NCBI GenBank assembly: GCA_012514035.1
Contig: JAAZBB010000075.1
Location: forward strand, 64,876-124,717
Length of the DNA: 59,842 nt
DNA from: Lentisphaerota bacterium
Lineage (GTDB): Bacteria; Verrucomicrobiota; Kiritimatiellia; CAIQIC01; Lenti-01
Reading direction: 5' to 3'
A model generated the notes under the pieces. The model worked only from the letters and a program-made list of their open reading frames with translations, was not told the origin of the DNA and did no database searches. The translations under genes were made by a program, and so were the position numbers. Within the stretch, counting starts at the first letter, position 1, and the number at the start of each line of letters is the position of its first letter. Shown here piece after piece: positions 9,250 to 16,295 of the stretch.

Positions 9250-10649
9250 CCCGGGCAGCCATGTCCGCACTTGACCAACTATATTCCGCTGCCCCGCTGC
9301 TGCTGCAGGAGGTGGCGACGACCTGGTACGGGTGGCGGGTCTATCGGCGGAGATACAAGGGTATTTTCGCAGAGGAAGCTCGTCGGGTTCGGGAGCGGGA
9401 ATCCTGGTCAACCGAGCAATTCATCGCGTATCAAATTCAGCAGCTGCGGCAGATCGGGGAGGTGGCCCGGCACAGTCCCTTTTACCGCGAACGATTTCAA
9501 CTGGCGGGCTTTGATCCGGCCGCGCTTGAAAAGCCCGCCGACCTGTCGGTCTTGCCACTGCTGAGCCGCGACCAGCTGCGGCTGCATGGGCAGGACATGC
9601 TGACCGCCCGGCCGGAGCACGACGTGACGACCTACAAGTCGAGCGGAACGAGTGGAACTCCCCGAAACATCTACCGCTCGCGCCGGATGGATCAGATGAT
9701 CTGGGCCTATTGGGATGCCCGCTGCTGGAACTGGTTTGGCGCAAGTCATCGTTCGCGGAAGGCGGTTTTCGGTGTGCGCAAGGTGCATCCGGTCCGGCGG
9801 ATGGACCCTCCTTTCTGGCGGCACGATTGGCTGACCGGAATCTGTTATTTTTCCATCTATCATCTGCGCCGTGAAAACCTGGCGCACTATTGTCGCGAGC
9901 TTCAGCGCTTTGCGCCGGAACTGATGCTGGCTTATCCCAGCGCCATTTATCCTGTGGCCCGCTTTGCGTTGGACGAGGGGGTGTCCTTGCCCCGGCCGAG
10001 GGGCATCGTGACGACTTCCGAAACGCTCTCTGCTGAACAGCGTCGCACGATTGAACAGGCTTTCGGGTGCCGAATCTACGATCAGTATGGCGCGGCGGAA
10101 GCTTGCGTTTTCGGGGCGACCTGCGAACAGGGGCACCTGCACGTGTCCCCGGATTTCGGCTATCTGGAAGTGTTGAAGGCGGACGGCAAGCCGGCGGAGC
10201 CCGGGGAAATGGGCGAAGTGGTCTGTACCGGTTTTCTGAATGAGCTGCAGCCGCTGATCCGGTATCAACTGGGCGATGTGGTCCGCCTGTCCCGCTTGTC
10301 CCATTGCGCCTGCGGAAGGAACATGCCGATCATTGAGGAAATATGCGGTCGGGTGGAAGACATGTTGCACACGGTACGGGGCGATCCGGTCATCCGCTTC
10401 GATCCCGCCTTCAAGGGCGTACATGGCATACGGGAAGGGCAGGTCGTCCAGCGCGCTAAGGACTTGTTCATCGTTCGTATCGTGCCCGATCCGGGTTTCA
10501 GCGCGGATGAGGAGGCGACCTTGATCCGCAACATGGAGTTGCATCTGGGGCCGGGACACGTCATCCGGGTGGAAAAAGTGGCGCAAATCCCTCGCACCGC
10601 AAGCGGCAAGTTCCGCGCCGTGGTGAATGAAATGGCGTCTTCTGCGTGA
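9246..10649 (+). CDS. CapK/PaaK-type adenylate-forming ligase
   Basis: 467 residues from the ATGA-coupled ATG at 9246. Diagnostic elements of the phenylacetate-CoA ligase branch of the ANL superfamily are present: YKSSGTSGTPRNIYRSRRMD (P-loop, about residues 128-147), IVTTSETLS, YDQYGAAEACVFGATCEQGH, LIRYQLGDVVRLS and the C-terminal PRTASGKFRAVV with the conserved lysine. Enzymes of this branch activate an aryl or other carboxylic acid with ATP. Homologues named CapK occur in capsule loci with no defined role. Here it may activate an acid that a neighbouring acyltransferase attaches to the glycan (inference). A gap of 226 nt follows. Confidence 0.85.
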   Translation: MTRAAMSALDQLYSAAPLLLQEVATTWYGWRVYRRRYKGIFAEEARRVRERESWSTEQFIAYQIQQLRQIGEVARHSPFYRERFQLAGFDPAALEKPADLSVLPLLSRDQLRLHGQDMLTARPEHDVTTYKSSGTSGTPRNIYRSRRMDQMIWAYWDARCWNWFGASHRSRKAVFGVRKVHPVRRMDPPFWRHDWLTGICYFSIYHLRRENLAHYCRELQRFAPELMLAYPSAIYPVARFALDEGVSLPRPRGIVTTSETLSAEQRRTIEQAFGCRIYDQYGAAEACVFGATCEQGHLHVSPDFGYLEVLKADGKPAEPGEMGEVVCTGFLNELQPLIRYQLGDVVRLSRLSHCACGRNMPIIEEICGRVEDMLHTVRGDPVIRFDPAFKGVHGIREGQVVQRAKDLFIVRIVPDPGFSADEEATLIRNMELHLGPGHVIRVEKVAQIPRTASGKFRAVVNEMASSA

Positions 10650-10819
10650 GCCGACAAATCCTACGCGCAATCCAGTAGTCAGCATTCATCTCGAGCTTGG
10701 CCGCTCAGGCCCAAACGGATTCGGTCGGGGATCAGCAAAACACAGTCATTTCAAAGGCGTTGAACCCATATCCCCGGCAGAGAAAATCGCCAGGTCGCCT
10801 GGTGGTCCGGCTGAACAAC

Positions 10820-10848
10820 TTGGCGCAAACAGGTTGGTTGGGTATGAT
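10820..10848 (+). promoter_or_regulatory. Possible sigma-70 type promoter
   Basis: TTGGCG (10820-10825) is followed after 17 nt by TATGAT (10843-10848). The predicted transcript would start about 20 nt before the ATG at 10876. It lies in the only sizeable gap of this gene run (10650-10875), so it could begin a second transcript of the locus. The -35 box is weak. Confidence 0.4.
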
Positions 10849-10875
10849 CTCGCGTGCACTCGGTTCGGGCTAGGC

Positions 10876-12099
10876 ATGCACGTACTGTATTTCCATCAGC
10901 ATTTTTCCACGCGGGCAGGGGCTACCGGCACACGGTCCTATGAAATGGCCCGGGCGTTACTCGAACGGGGGCACCAGGTGACCATGGTCTGCGGGTCAAC
11001 GGGCGTTGGCTCCTCCGGCCTTGTCGGCGCGACTCACTGTGGGCTGCGGGAAGGGGAGGTAGACGGGATTCGCGTGAAGGAACTGTGCCTGCCATATTCA
11101 AACCGCGACGGGTTTTTGAAACGTAGCGTAACGTTCCTGCGCTATGCGTTCCGGAGCGTGGGAATCGCCTGGCGCACAGACTATGACCTGCTGTTCGCCA
11201 CCTCGACGCCGCTGACGGCGGGAATTCCGGGCATGGCCATGCGGATTCTGAAGCCGCGCAAGCCTTTTGTTTTCGAGGTGCGCGACCTGTGGCCGGAACT
11301 GCCCCGGGCCATGGGCGTCATCACAAATCCGGTCATTCTGCGCGCCCTGTCGCTGCTGGAATGGCTGATCTACCGCGCCGCGGATGGGTGTGTCGGGCTG
11401 GCGCCCGGCATCGTAGCGGGCATTCGCCGGCATTGCGCGAGAATCACGCCTGTCGAAATGATCCCGAATGGGTGCGATCTGGACCTGTTTCGCCCGGTCC
11501 CGGCGCCGCGAACAAGTCCACCGGGAACATTGCGGGCTGTATTCACCGGTGCGCACGGCCTTGCCAACGGGCTTGATGCGGTGCTGGCCGCCGCCGCCGA
11601 ACTGAAGCGCCGCGGGCGTGGTGGAATCACACTGGATTTCATCGGCGAGGGCAAGCTCAAGGCTGACTTGGCCGCTCGCGCGGCGCGCGAAGGTCTCGAC
11701 AACTGCCGATTCCGCGATCCTATGCCCAAGCACGACCTGGCCCGTGCCCTGCAGGAAGTGGACGTTGGTCTGATGATCCTGGCCGACGTACCCGCGTTCT
11801 ACCTCGGTACGTCTCCCAACAAGTTCTTTGATTACCTTGCATGCGGTCTGCCGGTGGTGAACAACTACCCCGGCTGGCTGGCGGACCTCATCAAGGCCAA
11901 CGAATGTGGAGTCGTCGTTCCGCCCCGCGATCCGGCCGCGTTCGCCGCTGCCCTGATTCATCTGGCGGACCATCCGGAGGAGCGGCAGCGGATGGGGCAA
12001 AACGCCCGGCGGTTGGCCGAACGCCAGTTTGCCCGGGACATCCAGGCCCGGCGATGGGTGGCTTTCCTGGATAAGATCTGCACGGAGAAAAAACGGTGA
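10876..12099 (+). CDS. GT4 glycosyltransferase, WbuB-like
   Basis: 407 residues from ATG 10876, chosen because MHVLYFHQHFSTRAGATGTR matches the usual N-terminus of WbuB-type GT4 enzymes; the frame is open further upstream, but that stretch is not family-like. Also seen: FEVRDLWPELPRAMG, EMIPNGCDLDLFRP, LRAVFTGAHGLANGLDAVLA, LDFIGEGKLKADLAARAA and TSPNKFFDYLACGLPVV. WbuB-like enzymes transfer amino or deoxy sugars such as fucosamine. WecB directly downstream (GTGA overlap) fits amino-sugar chemistry, but the exact sugar is an inference. Confidence 0.85.
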   Translation: MHVLYFHQHFSTRAGATGTRSYEMARALLERGHQVTMVCGSTGVGSSGLVGATHCGLREGEVDGIRVKELCLPYSNRDGFLKRSVTFLRYAFRSVGIAWRTDYDLLFATSTPLTAGIPGMAMRILKPRKPFVFEVRDLWPELPRAMGVITNPVILRALSLLEWLIYRAADGCVGLAPGIVAGIRRHCARITPVEMIPNGCDLDLFRPVPAPRTSPPGTLRAVFTGAHGLANGLDAVLAAAAELKRRGRGGITLDFIGEGKLKADLAARAAREGLDNCRFRDPMPKHDLARALQEVDVGLMILADVPAFYLGTSPNKFFDYLACGLPVVNNYPGWLADLIKANECGVVVPPRDPAAFAAALIHLADHPEERQRMGQNARRLAERQFARDIQARRWVAFLDKICTEKKR

Positions 12100-13268
12100 A
12101 AATCATCTCAGTCGTTGGCGCACGTCCTAATTTCATGAAGATTGCGCCATTTGTGCGGGCGGTGGAACGGCACAATGCCAGTGCTGCGGCGGATGGGGGG
12201 CCACGCCTTGAGCACAGGTTGGTCCATACCGGCCAGCATTATGATGAGCGCATGTCCCGTGCCTTCTTCGATGCCTTGGACATTCCCCGGCCCGATACGG
12301 ATCTGGACATCGGTTCGGGCAGCCATGCAGAACAGGTCGGGCAGACCATGATGGCTTTCGAAAAAGTGATTCGGCAATCTCCGCCCGACTGGGTTGTGGT
12401 GGTGGGGGATGTGAATGCCACCTGTGCGTGTTCGATCACGGCAAAGAAAGAAGGCGTCCGGGTGGCCCATATCGAAGCCGGATTGCGCTCCCGGGACATG
12501 ACCATGCCGGAGGAAATCAACCGGCTGGTTACCGACCGGCTGGCGGACCTGCTGTTCACGCCTGACGAATTATCCGGGGCCAACCTGCGGGCCGAGGGGG
12601 TTCCGGAGGAACGCATCCGATTTGTCGGCAACATCATGATTGATACGCTGGAGATCCATCGCGCGCAGGCGGAGGCCCTGTCCGTGGATTCCATCATCGC
12701 GAATAATCGCTTGGAGGGAGGCACGGAGCAACGCGCGCCCGTCCGCCTCGACCCGTCCCAGCCGTTTGCCTTGCTGACATTGCACCGGCCTTCGAACGTC
12801 GACCGCCGGGAAACCCTCGAGCCCTTGGTGCGGCTGTTTGTGGACGAAATCGCCTCCCGGACTCCGTTGGTATGGACGATTCATCCGCGCGCTCGGAAAC
12901 AACTGGAGGAGTTTGGACTCTGGGATAATCTGCTTTCGTGTCCCAGAATCGTCCTGCTGGAGCCTCTCGGTTACCCTGAAACGTTGAAGCTGAATATGGA
13001 GGCGGCGGTTGTGCTGACGGACAGCGGCGGGATGCAGGAGGAGTGTTGCGTATTGGGCACGCCTTGCCTGACATTACGCTGGAATACCGAGCGCCCCATC
13101 ACCTTGCGCGAACATGGCGGGGTCAGTGTGCTCGTGGGCAATGATCCCGGGCATATCCGCTCCGCCTTCAACGAAGCCATGGCCTGGGGCCGGCAACCCG
13201 TTCGGCCTCCGCTCTGGGATGGTCGGACAGCCGACCGTATCGCGGAAGCCTTGGCGCGGGAAAAATGA
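12096..13268 (+). CDS. wecB: UDP-N-acetylglucosamine 2-epimerase (non-hydrolysing)
   Basis: 390 residues with a GTG start whose GTGA overlaps the upstream stop. Family signatures are all present: VVGARPNFMKIAPFVRAV, VHTGQHYDERMSRAFF, VVVVGDVNATCACSITAKKE, VAHIEAGLRSRDMTMPEEIN, LTLHRPSNVDRRETLEPLV and LTDSGGMQEECCVLGTPCLT. The enzyme interconverts UDP-GlcNAc and UDP-ManNAc in the cytoplasm, giving ManNAc for surface glycans. Paralogues acting on other UDP-amino sugars (FnlC, WlbD) share these motifs, so the exact substrate could differ. It is the first of a run of five genes joined by 4-nt overlaps. Confidence 0.92.
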   Translation: MKIISVVGARPNFMKIAPFVRAVERHNASAAADGGPRLEHRLVHTGQHYDERMSRAFFDALDIPRPDTDLDIGSGSHAEQVGQTMMAFEKVIRQSPPDWVVVVGDVNATCACSITAKKEGVRVAHIEAGLRSRDMTMPEEINRLVTDRLADLLFTPDELSGANLRAEGVPEERIRFVGNIMIDTLEIHRAQAEALSVDSIIANNRLEGGTEQRAPVRLDPSQPFALLTLHRPSNVDRRETLEPLVRLFVDEIASRTPLVWTIHPRARKQLEEFGLWDNLLSCPRIVLLEPLGYPETLKLNMEAAVVLTDSGGMQEECCVLGTPCLTLRWNTERPITLREHGGVSVLVGNDPGHIRSAFNEAMAWGRQPVRPPLWDGRTADRIAEALAREK

Positions 13269-13921
13269 CTTGGAGCCGCGGCCGCATGGCCGCTACCCTG
13301 TGCGGCAACACAGTGAAAAGAGCTATTGATTTCCTGATCGCCGCCCTGGCCCTGGGCTTGTCGGCTCCCGGATTGGTCGTGCTGGCGGTGCTGGTGCGAT
13401 GGAAACTGGGAGCGCCGGTCCTTTTCCGCCAGCCGCGTCCTGGGCGGCATGGCCGGCCTTTCACGCTCCTTAAGTTTCGCACCATGATCGATACCCGGGA
13501 TGCCGCTGGCCATTGGCTCCCGGACGAGCGGCGCTTGACGGCGTTTGGCCGCTTCTTGCGGAGGACCAGTTTGGACGAGCTGCCGGAACTGTGGAACGTC
13601 TTGAGGGGCGACATGAGCCTCGTGGGTCCGCGGCCGCTGTTGATGGAATACCTGCCGCTATATTCTCCCGAACAGGCCCGGCGGCACGAGGTCAGGCCCG
13701 GCATCACGGGCTGGGCGCAAGTCAACGGCCGCAATGCCATTTCCTGGGAAGAGAAATTTGCCATGGATGTCTGGTATGTGGACCATGTGAGTGTGGTTTT
13801 GGATGCTCGAATCCTGTGGCGGACTCTGCTTCAGGTGCTGAAAGGCCAGGGAATTAGCGCGGCCGGCCACGCCACGATGCCCAAGTTCACGGGATCAGGC
13901 CGGAAGGAGAAGACCGAATGA
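13265..13921 (+). CDS. Initiating sugar-phosphate transferase (PglC-like monotopic PGT)
   Basis: 218 residues, ATGA-coupled to wecB. One N-terminal re-entrant hydrophobic segment (IDFLIAALALGLSAPGLVVL, about residues 19-38) is followed by the catalytic block: RQPRPGRHGRPFTLLKFRTM, RRTSLDELPELWNVLRGDMS (with the Asp-Glu dyad of this superfamily), LVGPRPLLMEYLPLY and RHEVRPGITGWAQVNGRN. The short form without extra helices resembles PglC, which moves a phospho-sugar from UDP to undecaprenyl phosphate and so starts glycan assembly at the inner membrane. Adjacent acetyltransferase and aminotransferase genes suggest a bacillosamine-like donor. Confidence 0.9.
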   Translation: MTWSRGRMAATLCGNTVKRAIDFLIAALALGLSAPGLVVLAVLVRWKLGAPVLFRQPRPGRHGRPFTLLKFRTMIDTRDAAGHWLPDERRLTAFGRFLRRTSLDELPELWNVLRGDMSLVGPRPLLMEYLPLYSPEQARRHEVRPGITGWAQVNGRNAISWEEKFAMDVWYVDHVSVVLDARILWRTLLQVLKGQGISAAGHATMPKFTGSGRKEKTE

Positions 13922-14340
13922 AAACCAGCGATCGGTTTGCAGGCTGGAAGCCGCCCCAGATTGCAGATGGGCAACTGACGGAATACAACTGGCTGGTGCA
14001 GAACAAGGCGGGGCTGAAGCTTGGCCACCGGACCGATATCGGCGCCTTTACCTACATCAACGCCAAGGCGGGCGTGACGATTGAGGATGAAGTGCAGATC
14101 GGGGCGCATTGCGCGATTTATTCGGTCTCCACGATTGATGAACGGGAAGGTCCCGTGGTCCTGAAGCGGAACTGCCGGATCGGTACGCATTCCACGGTCA
14201 TGCCCGGGGTCACCGTGGGCGAAAACAGCATTGTGGGCGCGCATAGCTTCGTCAATCGGAACATTCCGGGGAATTGTCTGGCTTATGGTGTGCCGGCCCG
14301 GGTCATCCGCCAGCTCGCGCCCAACCAGAAAGCGAAATGA
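13918..14340 (+). CDS. Hexapeptide-repeat acetyltransferase (left-handed beta helix)
   Basis: 140 residues, joined by ATGA overlaps on both sides. The hexapeptide pattern is clear: IGAFTYINAKAGVTIEDEVQ, IGAHCAIYSVSTI, RIGTHSTVMPGVTVGENSIV and GAHSFVNRNIPGN, ending in YGVPARVIRQL, which is typical of sugar O- or N-acetyltransferases. Acting as a trimer, it would acetylate a sugar nucleotide using acetyl-CoA. Next to a DegT aminotransferase, the likely substrate is the new amino group of a UDP-4-amino sugar (as for PglD or WlbB), although it lacks the N-terminal Rossmann domain of PglD. Confidence 0.85.
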   Translation: MKTSDRFAGWKPPQIADGQLTEYNWLVQNKAGLKLGHRTDIGAFTYINAKAGVTIEDEVQIGAHCAIYSVSTIDEREGPVVLKRNCRIGTHSTVMPGVTVGENSIVGAHSFVNRNIPGNCLAYGVPARVIRQLAPNQKAK

Positions 14341-15539
14341 GCACGAAGAATCGTTTATTTCTATCCCCGCCGCACATGGGCGGGCGCGAGCAGGATTTCG
14401 TGCGGCAGGCGTTCGAGTCGAACTACATCGCGCCGCTGGGGCCGATGGTGGATGCGTTCGAAAAGGAATTCGCGGAATACACGGGCATTCCGCATTGCGT
14501 GGCGTTGACCAGCGGGACCGCGGCAACCCATCTGGCACTGCGCCATCTGGGAATCGGTCCCGGCGACGAGGTTCTGGCCTCGACGCTGACCTTCATCGGC
14601 AGCGTTACGCCGGTCACCTTCGAAGGGGCTCGGCCGGTTTTCATCGATTGTAACGAATCGAGTTGGAACATGGATCCGGAATTGTTGTGCGAGGCCATTG
14701 CCGCTGCCGACCGGCGCGGCAAAATGCCGAAGGCTGTGATCCCGACCGATCTATATGGCCAGCCGTGTGATGTACCGAGGATCCGGGATATTTGCGACCG
14801 GCATGGCATCCCCGTGATCTGCGATTCGGCGGAGGCCATGGGGGCGAGGTATCGGAACAAGAAGTCAGAAGTCAGAAGTCAGGTGGATGGTTCCCGAACC
14901 CTGAACCCTGAATCCTGGCGTCACGCCGGCTTTGACGCCTGGGCGGCGGTCTATTCCTTCAACGGAAACAAGATCATGACGACCTCCGGCGGCGGGATGC
15001 TGGCTTCGCACGACAAGAAATTGATCGACCATGCCCGTATATTGTCCCAGCAGGCGCGCAATCCCGCGCCCTGGTACGAGCACACGGAAATCGGATTTAA
15101 CTACCGGATGAGCAATATTCTGGCCGCCATCGGACGCGGTCAACTGGAGGTATTGGCAGATCGTGTTCGGAGACGGCGAGAGATATTTGAAGGCTACCGG
15201 CAGCGGCTTGGGAATCTGCCGGGCATATCGTTCATGCCGGAACCGGCAGGGTGCCGCGGCAACCGGTGGCTGACCGTGATCCTGATCGATCCGCAGGAGT
15301 TCGGAACGGACACGCATGCGGTGCGGACGACGCTGGAGGCCAACAACGTCGAAGCCCGGCCGCTGTGGAAACCCATGCATTTGCAGCCGGTGTTCCAGGG
15401 CTGTGTCTGCTGGCAGCGGCAGGAGGCCGTAAGTGCGCGTTTGTTCCGTGAAGGTCTGTGTTTGCCGTCCGGCACGGCGATGACTGAGACTGACCTGGAC
15501 CGGGTCTGTGAGATCATCCAGCGGGCCTCCCGCGGATGA
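14337..15539 (+). CDS. DegT/DnrJ/EryC1 family PLP-dependent sugar aminotransferase
   Basis: 400 residues from the ATGA-coupled ATG at 14337. Seen: SNYIAPLGPMVDAFEKEF, CVALTSGTAATHLALRHLGI, ICDSAEAMGARY and YSFNGNKIMTTSGGGML with the PLP lysine, then EHTEIGFNYRMSNILAAIGR. This matches PglE/ArnB-type enzymes that aminate a UDP-4-keto-6-deoxy sugar. A dehydratase that makes such a substrate is encoded at 16296. Unusually, about 20 extra residues (about 175-194) sit just before the PLP lysine segment. They are encoded by a repeat-like insert at 14861-14917, where normal family members run straight from GARY to the HAG-like segment. Whether the enzyme remains active is not known. Confidence 0.9.
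   Translation: MSTKNRLFLSPPHMGGREQDFVRQAFESNYIAPLGPMVDAFEKEFAEYTGIPHCVALTSGTAATHLALRHLGIGPGDEVLASTLTFIGSVTPVTFEGARPVFIDCNESSWNMDPELLCEAIAAADRRGKMPKAVIPTDLYGQPCDVPRIRDICDRHGIPVICDSAEAMGARYRNKKSEVRSQVDGSRTLNPESWRHAGFDAWAAVYSFNGNKIMTTSGGGMLASHDKKLIDHARILSQQARNPAPWYEHTEIGFNYRMSNILAAIGRGQLEVLADRVRRRREIFEGYRQRLGNLPGISFMPEPAGCRGNRWLTVILIDPQEFGTDTHAVRTTLEANNVEARPLWKPMHLQPVFQGCVCWQRQEAVSARLFREGLCLPSGTAMTETDLDRVCEIIQRASRG
14861..14917 (+). repeat. Short repeat-type insert, in frame inside the aminotransferase gene
   Basis: Three perfect copies of GAAGTCA (14861-14881) are followed after about 20 nt by CCTGAACCCTGAATCCTG (14900-14917). The block is low in complexity, unlike its surroundings, and its length keeps the reading frame. 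It looks like a dispersed intergenic repeat unit that inserted into a coding sequence. Copy number elsewhere in the genome cannot be seen from here. Confidence 0.6.
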
Positions 15540-15985
15540 ATCTCCCGGCGGGCAGGTTGAGACCGGCTGACGATCCTCCCGTTCGGAGGAAATCAAGAGG
15601 GTGTGTTCATAGCTCCCGGCCATGGCGGTGGCTTGCCTGCACGGGGCACACGGGGCTGATTACCGTCCTGTCGCTGGCTCCCGCCAGGCTGTTTCCCGCA
15701 CCGGCTGGCGGAATTCCGGGAATCGACATCGGCGTGCATGTGGCGATGTATGGCGTGTTGGGGGGGCTGTTGCGTTGGGCGGCCGGGCCGCGGCCGCTGG
15801 CTTTGGCCGCCCGCGGGCTGCCCGCGGCCGCTGCGGTCTACGGGTTGATGCTGGAAGGGGTGCAAAATGGCCTGAAATCCGCCGGACGCACTGGCAGCTG
15901 GCTTGATGCATGGGCCAACCTGGCGGGAATCGTTTTCGGCTGGTGGCTGGCGGATTGGATGATGAACAAAGCCCGTATGGAGTAG
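15536..15985 (+). CDS. VanZ-like small membrane protein
   Basis: 149 residues, ATGA-coupled to the aminotransferase. After a basic N-terminus there are hydrophobic segments at about residues 35-55, 65-80, 90-110 and 125-142. Between them are IDIGVHVAMYGVLGGLLRWA, YGLMLEGVQ and GRTGSWLDAWANLAGIVFG, the pattern of the VanZ family (H near the second helix, E-x2-Q, then D-x3-N-x2-G). Members are inner-membrane proteins of unclear function, often placed at the end of polysaccharide operons, as here. The first 30 residues look untypical, so translation may begin at a later codon. Confidence 0.75.
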   Translation: MNLPAGRLRPADDPPVRRKSRGCVHSSRPWRWLACTGHTGLITVLSLAPARLFPAPAGGIPGIDIGVHVAMYGVLGGLLRWAAGPRPLALAARGLPAAAAVYGLMLEGVQNGLKSAGRTGSWLDAWANLAGIVFGWWLADWMMNKARME

Positions 15986-16295
15986 TCGTCTCCGTTGCCG
16001 GTGGGACGCAGACCAAACCTGGGCCCGGCGGGACGGATGACACCTGGGCGGCCAGTGCATCCAAGGTTCTCCGCATAATATCCCCCGGTGGGGGCACCGG
16101 GTCAACATCTGGCAACTCTTTTGGCTGGCATATCTCACCGATGGCAGGCTGCCCGTCTTCACGTGGCGTTCAGGCCAGGTGTGGCCAGCGCCTCCTTAGA
16201 TCGGCGATGCTGCCGGATTGTATTTTCCGTGATTTTTCTCATGCCTCTCGAGGGCAGATCAGATAAGCTTATAAACCTCTGATAGAGGGGACGGC
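15986..16295 (+). other. Intergenic gap of 310 nt
   Basis: I see no gene here. It contains a perfect stem-loop CCCGGTG/CACCGGG with loop GGGG at 16084-16101. There is no T-run after it, so it is only a weak candidate terminator for the upstream operon. GAGGGG at 16285-16290 is the ribosome-binding site for the gene at 16296. Confidence 0.4.

Noticed and set aside
10627-10875. N-terminal extension of the GT4 gene at 10876
   Set aside because: The frame is open, but the residues do not resemble any GT4 N-terminus and a promoter-like sequence lies inside.
16276-16288. Small palindrome CCTCTGATAGAGG before the dehydratase as an operator
   Set aside because: Only 5-bp arms, and it includes part of the ribosome-binding site; could be chance.
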